Below, piece after piece: positions 1-6,719 of a DNA stretch of 12,332 bases; within the stretch, counting starts at the first letter, position 1, and every line of letters starts with the position of its first letter. The notes beneath the pieces were generated by a model. That model did no database searches. It saw nothing but the letters and a program-made list of their open reading frames with translations, and was not told the DNA's origin. The position numbers were made by a program, and so were the translations under genes. This stretch comes from Saccharothrix sp. ST-888 (GTDB lineage: Bacteria; Actinomycetota; Actinomycetes; Streptomycetales; Streptomycetaceae): assembly GCF_000955975.1 (NCBI RefSeq), contig NZ_JYJF01000145.1, positions 1 through 12,332 on the forward strand. Direction: 5' to 3'.

Positions 1-2
1 GG

Positions 3-725
3 GTGACAGCGGTGGCAACTGGCAGCAGGGGCGGGAACAGGACCCGCAGGCGCGGACTGGTCTCTCGAAGCCATTGGCTTCGAGACCTGCCGTGGTGGGT
101 GCTGCCGCTGCTCGGGCTGGCGGTGGTCCTCCTGATCGCGAAGGGAATCGTGGTCCTCGCTGAACGCCAGGCCTGGCTGTTGGCCGTCATCGGGTGTGTT
201 TTCGCCGTGGCAGTGGGCTACGCAGTTCGCCGCGTACGGTGGCGTGGTCGGGCCCTGGTCGCCCGCCCGGCGTGGCTCTCGCTATCCCAGATCGACCATC
301 TCGGGCACCAGCAGTTCGAGGAGACCGTGCGAGACCTCTTGCGGCGGGACGGCATCCGCGCTCACCGGGTCGGCGGTGCGGGAGATCGCGGAGCCGATGT
401 CATCGGGAGCGATGCCTGGGGCAGGAGGGTGGTGGTCCAGTGCAAGCACACCACCGTAGGCGGGAAGGTCGGTGACCAGGTTCTTCAGGTCGTCAGCGGT
501 ACGGCCCGTCCTATCCACAAGGCAGACCTTGCATTGATCATCACCAATGGTGGCTTCACCCGGAACGCGCTGAAGAACGCGCCCGACTACGCGGTCCTGC
601 TGGTCGACCGCCAGCTCCTTGGGCGATGGGCAGCGGGTGGTGAACCCCTTTACGAGCTGCTGGGCGTAGTGGATCCACCGTCAGGTCGGTGGCGGCTAAA
701 GGCCAAGGGACTTTGGAATAGCTGA
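3..725 (+). CDS. Membrane-anchored Mrr-type restriction endonuclease-like protein
   Basis: The GTG-started protein has 240 residues. Residues 1-29 are basic. Two hydrophobic segments follow (about 31-53 and 58-75), then a cytoplasmic Mrr-like PD-(D/E)xK nuclease domain (about 94-210). Visible nuclease features are the helix with E106/E107 (QFEETVRDLL), the GDRGADVIG stretch with D132, and VVVQCKH with Q146 and K148, which gives the D...QxK signature of the Mrr_cat family. Members of this family cut DNA, often modified DNA, and the two TM segments would hold the nuclease at the inner membrane. The ribosome binding site and any earlier start lie outside the window, so the N-terminus is uncertain. 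It is co-oriented with the EACC1 and caspase-helicase genes 96 bp downstream, so joint function is plausible but inferred. The fold assignment is firm; the target and in vivo activity are unknown. Confidence 0.82.
   Translation: MTAVATGSRGGNRTRRRGLVSRSHWLRDLPWWVLPLLGLAVVLLIAKGIVVLAERQAWLLAVIGCVFAVAVGYAVRRVRWRGRALVARPAWLSLSQIDHLGHQQFEETVRDLLRRDGIRAHRVGGAGDRGADVIGSDAWGRRVVVQCKHTTVGGKVGDQVLQVVSGTARPIHKADLALIITNGGFTRNALKNAPDYAVLLVDRQLLGRWAAGGEPLYELLGVVDPPSGRWRLKAKGLWNS
59..87. repeat. Intragenic inverted repeat near the 5' end of the Mrr-like gene
   Basis: The arms GGTCTCTCGAAGCC and GGCTTCGAGACC flank ATT and can form a 12-bp stem with a 2-nt bulge and a 3-nt loop. It lies about 20 codons after the start, in the basic N-terminal region. 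It could slow translation or be a protein site, or it could be chance in GC-rich coding DNA. Confidence 0.4.
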
Positions 726-755
726 GATGAGCACCCATCGGGGTGGCTAGGCTTA

Positions 756-763
756 CGTATACG
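756..763. promoter_or_regulatory. CGTATACG palindrome upstream of EACC1
   Basis: An 8-bp perfect palindrome sits in the 96-bp gap between the Mrr-like gene and EACC1, about 58 bp before the ATG. It is the most AT-containing part of the gap and could be an operator or part of a promoter. A 5-bp hairpin (CACCC/GGGTG, 732-745) lies just before it. No convincing -35/-10 pair is visible, so read-through from the Mrr-like gene is also possible. Confidence 0.22.
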
Positions 764-821
764 GACTATCGGCGCCGGCTACCGCTGCTGTGCGGTTCAG
801 CCGGCCACTTTGAGGGAGAGC

Positions 822-1211
822 ATGGCTGACGACGGCGGTTCGGTGCGAGTACAGGTGTTCGGTGCGGACCCGGCGCATGCCGAGCGCGAAGCGCGGGAGC
901 TGCGTGACGTCCTCGGCCGAGTCGAGGGTGTTGCGACACGCTTCGCAGACCGGCGGCAGCCCGGTGCGGGGCCGCAAGGCAGCAAAGGGGGTGCGCTGAC
1001 ACCGGAGGTGGTGTTGCTCGTCTCGGGCAGTTCGGCCACGGCACTTCGGGCCGTCATCAAGGGATGGGTAGAGGTCCGTAAGAGCCGCTACGCACGGGTG
1101 GAGTTCAGTGACGGGTCGGTGGCTGAACTTCGAGGTGGAGTATCCGGACGGGAACTGAACCAGCTTCTCGACCGTGACCGCGAGCAGCCTCCGGAGGAGG
1201 TGCTTCCGTGA
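822..1211 (+). CDS. Effector-associated constant component 1 (EACC1) protein
   Basis: The protein has 129 residues from the ATG at 822; a TTG at 810 is an alternative start. The ATG is preferred although the purine-rich GAGGGAG (812-818) ends only 3 nt before it. The pattern fits the EACC1 family: an N-terminal strand and helix (VRVQVFGADPAHAEREARELRDVL), a PEVVLLVSG strand, a helix (ATALRAVIKGWVEVR) and a C-terminal VEFSDGSVAEL hairpin. EACC1 was named from comparative genomics of actinobacterial NTP-dependent conflict systems, where it recurs beside changing effectors, often caspases. It is thought to be an adaptor or recruiter; no biochemical activity is established. Its stop overlaps the caspase-helicase start by 4 nt, so the two are translationally coupled and probably work as one complex. 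The soluble protein has no TM or signal segment. Confidence 0.82.
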   Translation: MADDGGSVRVQVFGADPAHAEREARELRDVLGRVEGVATRFADRRQPGAGPQGSKGGALTPEVVLLVSGSSATALRAVIKGWVEVRKSRYARVEFSDGSVAELRGGVSGRELNQLLDRDREQPPEEVLP

Positions 1212-4200
1212 GCCGTCAGCACGCGCTTCTCATTGGCACCTCCGTTTATCAGGATGTGGCCTTTGCGCCGTTGCCATCGGTCCGAGCCGACGTGCACTTC
1301 CTCAGTCAGGTCCTGGAGATGCCGTCTGTCGGTCGCTTTGAGGACTGCGTTCGGGTGGAGGATTCGTCGAAGGCGGCGATCAGGCAGTCGGTCGAGGCGT
1401 TCCTGAACGATCGTGAGCCCGACGAGCTGGTCGTGGTTTATTTCAGCGGCCATGGGGAGTACGACACCGAGGATGGCCAGCTCTACTACATCGCCTCGGA
1501 CACAAGAGCAGACCAGCTTCGACAGACCGGTGTTGAGGCTGCCTTCATCACCGAGCAGCTGGAGGCTTGTGCGGCCCGGCGGAAGGTCCTGCTGCTCGAC
1601 TGTTGCTTCAGTGGCGCAGCCGTCCAGGGCTTCCGTAGCAAGGGCGCATCGCAGCAGCGCACCTCCGCTACTGTCGAGGCGAGCGGCGTCTACGTGATCA
1701 CAGCCTCACACCAGTGGGAGCAGGCTTTCGTGGGCGCTGCGGATGCGCCGTCACGCTTCACAGCAGCGATGGTCGACGGGTTGCACTCCGGGCGGGGTGA
1801 CCTCGACGGTGACGGCAAGATTTCGGCCGACGACCTGTTCCGATTCGTGAGCCGGACGCTTCGGGAAGACCCGGACGGGGCCCGGCAGACGCCGACCAAG
1901 TCGAGTCTGCAGGTGACCGGAGATCTCTGGCTGGCGAATGCCGCCGTTGGTCGGCAGGTGCCCGCACTCCGACCGCTGCCAGCTACCGTTCCTGCTGCGA
2001 CTGGGGCCTCCACCGTCCCGGTCGCGCTCGAACCCCTCAAGTCCATGGCGGCGGCTTACGACGACACCACCTTCTCCGACTCCGACTGGTCAAAGCTCTT
2101 CGACTACTACCTGCAGTGCTTGCGTGAGGAGAACTCCACTGACCACCTCCTGCCGCTCATGGGCAACGATCCGCCGCGCGCGGTCTGGCCAGGTGGGCAG
2201 GAGACCTTACTGTCAGGAGCGGCGACCTCTACTCGGGTTTCCACCGAGGTTGTGCAGCTTGCCGACCAGGCGAGCAAGGATGGCGCAGACCTCTGGTACG
2301 GCTATCCCGTGGTGGTGGTGTTCGACGGGAGGCGGCAGGTCTGCGCTCCGCTGCTCATGCAGCAGATCGAACTTACGACGGACACTCAGGGGCGCAGCGT
2401 GGCCGAACCTATCGGGCCGGCCATCCCGCATCCGAAGCTGATCCTGGAGCGTTTGGGCAAGGACGAAGGCCAGGAGCTGCTGGCCACGTACCAGCCGAAC
2501 TGGCGGCCTGGTTTCCGCGACGAGATGGTGCGTGACATTCGCAGTCTGCTGGACCAGTTGGGGCTGCCTGACACTGAGCACCTGGACCCTGGTGTTCTCG
2601 GCGACGGCTCCTCCCTGCGTGCTGCCCATGAGGGCGCGCGTAATGTCGCGATGGTCTTCGCCGTGCGCGGTGACTCTGCAGCCTCGGCGCAACTTGTCAA
2701 GGATTACGCTTCGATGCGCAGGGCGGTGCGGCAGATTCCGGAGACTGCCCTCGGAGTGTTGGCCCGGGGGTCGGGGGCCGGGGTCGAAGCCACAGCGGCT
2801 GGGCGCGATGTCCATATCGTCGCTCCGCTGGAGCTGAACGAGGGCCAGGAAGTCGTGATCCGATCAGCCATGACTCAGCGGCTTACCGTGGCGACGGGAC
2901 CACCTGGCACCGGGAAGAGCCAGCTCATCGTCAACGCGGTGGCCACCGCGCGGGCGGCCGGGCAGTCGGTCCTGGTCGCCTCGACGAACAACAAGGCGGT
3001 GGACGAGGTCTGGGCGCGATGCGAAGAGCTCGCTCCTGGTCTGCTGGTCCGGACGGGCAGCCGCAGCGGAGAACGGGACAACGTCGAGGACGAGCTGCGG
3101 AGCTTGGAGCAGCTCACCCGTGGCGCACGGCCTGGCCGCTCGGCCGCGGCATGTGCCGGCGATATGCGCAATGCTGTCCGTGAACAGGAGGCCAGGCGGC
3201 AGGAGCTCGCCCGGACAGCGACGCTGGAGCAGGTGCTGGCCAGGTTGGGTGAGCGTCGGCACGTCTACGCCGACGAGCACCACTGCGACGTCAGTGCTCT
3301 GGCTAGTGCTTTCGGTGACGATGCGGCGCTTGGCCAATGGCTCACAGCTGCGCGGAAGGCTGATCGTACATGGCTCTTCGGAGGGTGGCGGCGGGGACGG
3401 CTGGTGCGGAAGCTCCCAACACTGCCCGTGACGATCGAGCAGCGCGCGGACTTCTCTGCACTGGTCGGTTTCGCGGGGGATGAGGCCGGATGGCGGAGGG
3501 AGAGCGCGATCGCTGATGCCGGTGCACAGGACACCGAGCTCGCCGATCAGCTCTCCGGCGCTCAATTGATCGTCCGACAGGCTGCCGCGGTGCTCTTGCG
3601 GGCGCTGGTCGCCGAAGGGGCAGCTCGGTCCCGCAATTCGCTCCTGGAACGGATCGATGCTGTTCGCTCGCGGTCGCAGCGGGAGTGGGCGACCCTCGAC
3701 AAGATACTGCCGGACGTGCCAGCCTGGGCAGTTACGACCCGGTCGGTCCGGCGCTTCCGCGACTGCCCGGCGATGTTCGATCTCGTGATCATCGACGAGG
3801 CGAGCCAATGCTCGACACTCGACGTCCTACCGCTTCTATTCCGGGCCAAGCGCGCCCTGGTCATTGGTGACCCTATGCAGCTGTCACCCATCACCAAGAT
3901 CCTTCCGCGTCAGGAGGCAGCGGTCCGCAAAGCATCCGGTGTTCGGGCCAGTTGGCTGGAGGAACACAGGCTCGGCCACCGGCGGTACTCCTCTTTCCAG
4001 GCTGCAGCCCGGGCTGCGGGGGCCACCCTTCTCCTGGACGAGCACTACCGATGCCACCCGGACATCGTCCAGATCTCCAACCAGTACTGCTATGGCGGTC
4101 GGCTGACGGTGCTTACCAACCCTGGATCACTACGCCGGCTTGCCGGTGTGGATGCGTTGCAATGGCTCGATGTGACTGGTAAAGCGCGGCGAGGCCGCAG

Positions 4201-4924
4201 CGGGTCGTGGGTCAACGAGGATGAGGCTGAGCGGGTTCGGCTCTCCGTCGAGAGGCTGCTGCAGCGTCTGCCGGTCGAAGCGACCATTGGTGTGGTGACA
4301 CCCTTCCGTGCTCAGAAGGAGCTGCTCGAACGCGGGTGGGAACGCGAGCCCAGAGTCCGGGTTGGGACCGTGCACACCTTCCAGGGCGGTCAGCAGGACG
4401 TGATGCTGTTGTCTCTCGTCGCCGGAACGCAGATGCGGGCAAGCGCGCTGAACTGGCTGTGCCGTGAGGTCAATCTGTGGAACGTAGCCATCACACGTGC
4501 TCGTGCGCATCTCATCGTGGTGGGCGACCGCAGCTTCTGGTCCGGCCGTTCCGGCATGCCGCTCACACTGCTGGAAGCCACAACGGACAGCGCAGCTCGC
4601 GGGCTGGCGTCGGTCGAGCAGTTGGATGAGGACAAGATGCTTCTGGCAGACCGCTTCCAGAAGCTATTGGGCGACGCGACACCTGGCGTTCTGGTGGACC
4701 GGGGTGTGGTCGTGGATGGTCATCCCTCCGACTTCGACGTTCGATTCAACGGAACACGGATCGCTGCACTGCTCGATCACGCGGCATCGACATCGGTCGA
4801 CCCTGCGAGGCACCTCCGGTTGATGCTCTCCCGGGCAGCTCTTCTGCCCGGCGGTGTTCGAGTACCGGCATGGCATGTGTGGGCAGGGCGGACAGACCGA
4901 GTGTTTCAGATGGCGGAGGAGTAG
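1208..4924 (+). CDS. Caspase - superfamily 1 helicase - degenerate nuclease fusion (conflict-system effector)
   Basis: GTG-started protein of 1238 residues. Residues 4-250 are a caspase (peptidase C14): FSGHG gives His82 and LDCCFSGA gives Cys133, both catalytic residues present, with an EF-hand-like loop (D198, D200, D202, G203). Residues about 280-545 form a region with WYGYPVVVVF (363-372) typical of sequences preceding Upf1/Dna2-like helicases. The SF1 helicase has Walker A GPPGTGKS (564-571), Walker B IIDEAS (D863/E864), GDPMQL (887-892), YRCHP (947-951), TPFRAQ (1031-1036), HTFQGG (1056-1061) and VAITRAR (1093-1099). Motifs Ia and II are separated by about 250 residues of charged insert. 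Residues about 1136-1238 resemble a Vsr/DUF559-like PD-(D/E)xK domain but lack its Glu and Lys. The start overlaps the EACC1 stop by 4 nt. The inferred role is nucleic-acid sensing coupled to proteolysis during phage or plasmid attack. Domain calls are strong; the biological role is inference. Confidence 0.88.
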   Translation: MSRQHALLIGTSVYQDVAFAPLPSVRADVHFLSQVLEMPSVGRFEDCVRVEDSSKAAIRQSVEAFLNDREPDELVVVYFSGHGEYDTEDGQLYYIASDTRADQLRQTGVEAAFITEQLEACAARRKVLLLDCCFSGAAVQGFRSKGASQQRTSATVEASGVYVITASHQWEQAFVGAADAPSRFTAAMVDGLHSGRGDLDGDGKISADDLFRFVSRTLREDPDGARQTPTKSSLQVTGDLWLANAAVGRQVPALRPLPATVPAATGASTVPVALEPLKSMAAAYDDTTFSDSDWSKLFDYYLQCLREENSTDHLLPLMGNDPPRAVWPGGQETLLSGAATSTRVSTEVVQLADQASKDGADLWYGYPVVVVFDGRRQVCAPLLMQQIELTTDTQGRSVAEPIGPAIPHPKLILERLGKDEGQELLATYQPNWRPGFRDEMVRDIRSLLDQLGLPDTEHLDPGVLGDGSSLRAAHEGARNVAMVFAVRGDSAASAQLVKDYASMRRAVRQIPETALGVLARGSGAGVEATAAGRDVHIVAPLELNEGQEVVIRSAMTQRLTVATGPPGTGKSQLIVNAVATARAAGQSVLVASTNNKAVDEVWARCEELAPGLLVRTGSRSGERDNVEDELRSLEQLTRGARPGRSAAACAGDMRNAVREQEARRQELARTATLEQVLARLGERRHVYADEHHCDVSALASAFGDDAALGQWLTAARKADRTWLFGGWRRGRLVRKLPTLPVTIEQRADFSALVGFAGDEAGWRRESAIADAGAQDTELADQLSGAQLIVRQAAAVLLRALVAEGAARSRNSLLERIDAVRSRSQREWATLDKILPDVPAWAVTTRSVRRFRDCPAMFDLVIIDEASQCSTLDVLPLLFRAKRALVIGDPMQLSPITKILPRQEAAVRKASGVRASWLEEHRLGHRRYSSFQAAARAAGATLLLDEHYRCHPDIVQISNQYCYGGRLTVLTNPGSLRRLAGVDALQWLDVTGKARRGRSGSWVNEDEAERVRLSVERLLQRLPVEATIGVVTPFRAQKELLERGWEREPRVRVGTVHTFQGGQQDVMLLSLVAGTQMRASALNWLCREVNLWNVAITRARAHLIVVGDRSFWSGRSGMPLTLLEATTDSAARGLASVEQLDEDKMLLADRFQKLLGDATPGVLVDRGVVVDGHPSDFDVRFNGTRIAALLDHAASTSVDPARHLRLMLSRAALLPGGVRVPAWHVWAGRTDRVFQMAEE

Positions 4925-5251
4925 CCGGGTTAGATCTTGTCGGCCGAGTGCGGGGGACGACCTCCCTCGCACCAGAAAGGCCGGTACGCCACGGTCTGCA
5001 GAGGATCAAGTTGTCGCGCAGACGAGCGTCCCGCGACTCCAGAGGCTCTCCGCCTCACTCACCTGGGAGGACCAGCTCGCGGCTCGTCGCCCCGGGAGGC
5101 GGCTCTGTGGGCTTCCTGCGACTGGTCGTGATCGTCGAGGGCGAACGAGCCGTCAGCTCCGTGAATGCGGCGCTCGGCGTGGGAAGCTGGGGGTGGCGGC
5201 TCCCCTCGATGGATCCACGAGCGAGCGCCGATCGGGGGGACCTGATTAGGC
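4925..5251. other. Gene-free stretch between the caspase-helicase gene and the first attachment scar
   Basis: No open frame here has a recognisable family, a good ribosome binding site or a plausible protein composition. No clear intrinsic terminator follows the caspase-helicase stop codon. Given the attachment-like sequence that follows, it is probably the right-hand end of the element carrying the defence genes, where an integrase could once have been; I see no integrase motif. Confidence 0.4.
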
Positions 5252-5252
5252 C

Positions 5253-5271
5253 GTGCCAGATCCGTGCCAGA
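5253..5271 (+). repeat. Tandem GTGCCAGA motifs, candidate integrase arm-type sites
   Basis: GTGCCAGA occurs at 5253-5260 and again at 5264-5271, an 11-bp period or about one helical turn. The motif recurs at 8412-8419 beside the second attachment copy, with a CTGCCAGA variant at 8471-8478. Short direct repeats of this kind beside a tRNA-derived core are what arm-type sites of tyrosine integrases look like; binding is inferred. Confidence 0.45.
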
Positions 5272-5373
5272 ACCGGCGGTGAAGGACGGTCGGCAGCGGT
5301 TGGAACTGGACCCGCCACGAACCCACCTGATCAGGTATCGCCGCAGCTCAGAGGTTGTTTTCGGGTCGAAAGC

Positions 5374-5426
5374 CCAAAGATTCCCAAGCTTATAGCGCGA
5401 GTTCGATTCTCGTCGCCCGCTCAGAG
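5374..5426 (+). repeat. 3' half of tRNA-Gly (CCC), attachment-site core copy 1
   Basis: This 53-bp block is identical to 8522-8574. It contains the anticodon loop TTCCCAA with anticodon CCC, the 3' anticodon strand GCTTA, a T-arm (GCGAG, loop TTCGATT, CTCGT), the acceptor strand CGCCCGC and discriminator T, as in bacterial tRNA-Gly(CCC). No 5' half with an acceptor strand GCGGGCG and D-arm lies upstream, so it is not a working tRNA gene. tRNA 3' halves are the usual targets of tyrosine integrases, so this is read as an attR-type scar. Confidence 0.85.
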
Positions 5427-5428
5427 GT

Positions 5429-5457
5429 AAAGCCCCAGGTCAACAGCCTGGGGCTTT
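5429..5457 (+). terminator. Intrinsic terminator after tRNA-Gly fragment, copy 1
   Basis: Stem AAAGCCCCAGG pairs perfectly with CCTGGGGCTTT over 11 bp around a 7-nt loop, followed by a T-rich run (CTTGTTGTC). It sits directly after the tRNA 3' end, as the native tRNA terminator would, and was copied along with it. Confidence 0.85.
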
Positions 5458-5510
5458 CTTGTTGTCTGGACCAATTCCGAGAGTCGCACCATTGGTGTAC
5501 TGGTAGCCGC

Positions 5511-5786
5511 GGCCATTGGCGGTCCAGGACTGTCAGCCGTCGTGAGGTCGCCATCGGTCCTCGGCCAATTGGACTGAGCTATGAGCCTTCTGTCTTGACG
5601 CCTTGCGATCCCGCCTCGGCGGGCTGGGCGGTCGCAGGGGCCGTTTGCCCGTAGTCGCCATTCTGGGGGTGGTGCCCGTGTGGGACGCGATGGAGCGCAC
5701 TTCGCCCGGACGCCGGGACTCCGTCGTCCGCCGAGCACGGTCGAGCTGGTTGCGGTAGAGCGCCGCAGGCACGAACGCGTGCGCGC
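5511..5786. other. Gene-free stretch before the toxin-antitoxin operon
   Basis: No frame shows a recognisable protein. The only structure I see is a short GC hairpin (CCCGCC/GGCGGG, 5610-5623). The stretch contains nothing that resembles an integrase or a complete tRNA. Confidence 0.4.
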
Positions 5787-5791
5787 CTCCT

Positions 5792-5817
5792 AAGTACGCG
5801 ACGTACTTGACGTACGT
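5792..5817. promoter_or_regulatory. Paired palindromes, likely autoregulatory operator of the toxin-antitoxin operon
   Basis: AAGTACGCGACGTACTT (5792-5808) is a perfect 7-bp inverted repeat around CGA, and ACGTACGT (5810-5817) is a second palindrome right beside it; both share the CGTAC core. TTGACG (5807-5812) overlaps them and could be a -35 element, but the hexamer 17 bp on (GACTCT) is weak. Phd/YefM-type antitoxins bind paired palindromes over their own promoters, so autoregulation is likely. Confidence 0.6.
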
Positions 5818-5859
5818 TGCTTTGCGGGGGACTCTGAAGGAGATTCGAGGAGGCGTGTC

Positions 5860-6276
5860 ATGTCGGCAGTGCACTACGAGAGCTACACGGAAGCGCGCTC
5901 GCATCTGAAGGACCTCTTGGACGCGGCGGAGCAGGGGCGGGTTGCCACCGTGCGGCGGGACGCGGGCCGGGCAGCGGTGGTGGACGTCGAGCGGCTGCGG
6001 CACTTTCTCTCCACGGTGTGCGTGTCGCGAGCCCAGGTGGTTGCGGAGGGCGGCGGCTGGTCTGTTTTCATCCCCGGCCTGCCGGTCGCTGCGGACGGGG
6101 CGACCTTCGACGAGGCGATCGGCGAGATGCTCGACGCGCTGCGGGAGTATGCCGAGGACTGGCAGGAGCGGCTGCAGGGCGCGCCGAATCACCGGGACAA
6201 CTGGGGGCTGGTGCAGTTGATCAGCCTCAGCGATGACGACCAGCTGCGCGACTGGCTGGTCGGAGCGGCCCGATGA
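5860..6276 (+). CDS. Phd-HicB hybrid antitoxin
   Basis: The protein has 138 residues; the ATG has a strong ribosome binding site, CGAGGAGG (5846-5853), 6 nt upstream. Residues 1-50 are Phd/YefM-like (HYESYTEARSHLKDLLDAAEQG, then RRDAGRAAVVDVERLRHFL), the DNA-binding and dimerisation fold of type II antitoxins. Residues about 64-105 are HicB-like (GGGWSVFIPGLPVAADGATFDEAIGEMLDALREYAEDW), the partly degraded RNase H-like fold that neutralises HicA toxins. The C-terminal tail (DNWGLVQLISLSDDDQLRDWL) may also touch the toxin. Its stop overlaps the start of the next gene by 4 nt (ATGA), as expected of an antitoxin-toxin pair. It is expected to repress its own promoter through the upstream palindromes. 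Assignment to the antitoxin class is firm; the two-family composition is my reading of the motifs. Confidence 0.82.
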   Translation: MSAVHYESYTEARSHLKDLLDAAEQGRVATVRRDAGRAAVVDVERLRHFLSTVCVSRAQVVAEGGGWSVFIPGLPVAADGATFDEAIGEMLDALREYAEDWQERLQGAPNHRDNWGLVQLISLSDDDQLRDWLVGAAR

Positions 6277-6698
6277 CCTGGCCCCAGCCGACCCGCGAGC
6301 GCCACGACCAGTTCTGCCGGGTCGAAGACTGGGAGCGCGTCAGGGATGCGCGAGGGCGTACGGGTACGCACCACGTCACCTACGAGCTTGGTCTGTTCGA
6401 CGGTCGAATCCTACGTACTCGGATTTCGCACCCGGTGGACCGGACCGCCTACGGAGCCGGCATCTGGGGCCACATTCTCCGCGACCAACTGGAGGTGGCA
6501 GAAGGAGAGTTCTGGGCCTGTGTGCTGGACGGAGAACTGCCAGACCGAGGCTCGCCCGAGCCCTCGTCTGAGGCTCTCCCCGCAGACCTCGTCCATCTGC
6601 TGATCAACCGGGTCGGTATCGCGGAGGATGTTGTGGCCAGGATGGACAAGAGTGAAGCCGTGGCGCGGCTCCATCGTTACTGGACCGACGGTGAGTGA
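6273..6698 (+). CDS. HicA-like toxin of the Phd-HicB operon (cytotoxic translational repressor family)
   Basis: The protein has 141 residues and starts on the ATGA overlap with the antitoxin gene. It belongs to a Streptomyces group usually named cytotoxic translational repressor of toxin-antitoxin stability system. The core GTHHVTYELGLFDGRILRTR (31-50) followed by ISHP and WGHILRDQLEV (65-75) resembles the HicA mRNA-interferase core, in which a G-S/T-H-H motif carries the catalytic His; here that is H33/H34. Residues 105-137 (DLVHLLINRVGIAEDVVARMDKSEAVARLHRYW) form a helical extension absent from short HicA proteins (about 60-80 residues), so this member is unusually long. The gene order antitoxin-toxin is the reverse of classic hicA-hicB. 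It probably cleaves mRNA or blocks translation; the activity is inferred. A RelE-type toxin is the alternative. Confidence 0.7.
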   Translation: MTWPQPTRERHDQFCRVEDWERVRDARGRTGTHHVTYELGLFDGRILRTRISHPVDRTAYGAGIWGHILRDQLEVAEGEFWACVLDGELPDRGSPEPSSEALPADLVHLLINRVGIAEDVVARMDKSEAVARLHRYWTDGE

Positions 6699-6719
6699 CA
6701 GGACTCGCGCCGCAGTGTG

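Larger units (their letters stand above)
5264..5510 (+). repeat. Long direct repeat, copy 1 (attachment-region homology)
   Basis: This stretch aligns without any gap to 8412-8658; checkpoints at the GTGCCAGA motif, the 53-bp core, the terminator and a CCAATTC downstream all have the same offset of 3148. Identity is perfect in the core and clearly lower on both sides. The pattern indicates two related but diverged element ends rather than a recent duplication. Confidence 0.8.

Noticed and set aside
810..821. TTG start for the EACC1 gene
   Set aside because: The ATG at 822 starts just before the conserved family sequence and the purine-rich site overlaps the TTG reading; the earlier start would leave no visible ribosome binding site.
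2864..3808. 314-residue minus-strand open frame inside the caspase-helicase gene
   Set aside because: It is antisense to helicase motifs and has random-looking Arg/Pro/Leu-rich composition.
5374..5426. A complete functional tRNA-Gly gene
   Set aside because: Only the anticodon loop to the 3' end is present; the 5' acceptor strand and D-arm are absent upstream in both copies.
5555..5590. Minus-strand sequence resembling a tRNA D-arm (AGCTCAGT...TTGG)
   Set aside because: No matching acceptor, anticodon or T-arm surrounds it; chance resemblance.
5533..6192. Long minus-strand open frame over the toxin-antitoxin promoter and antitoxin gene
   Set aside because: It is antisense to a motif-supported antitoxin and would cross the operator palindromes; no domain is visible.
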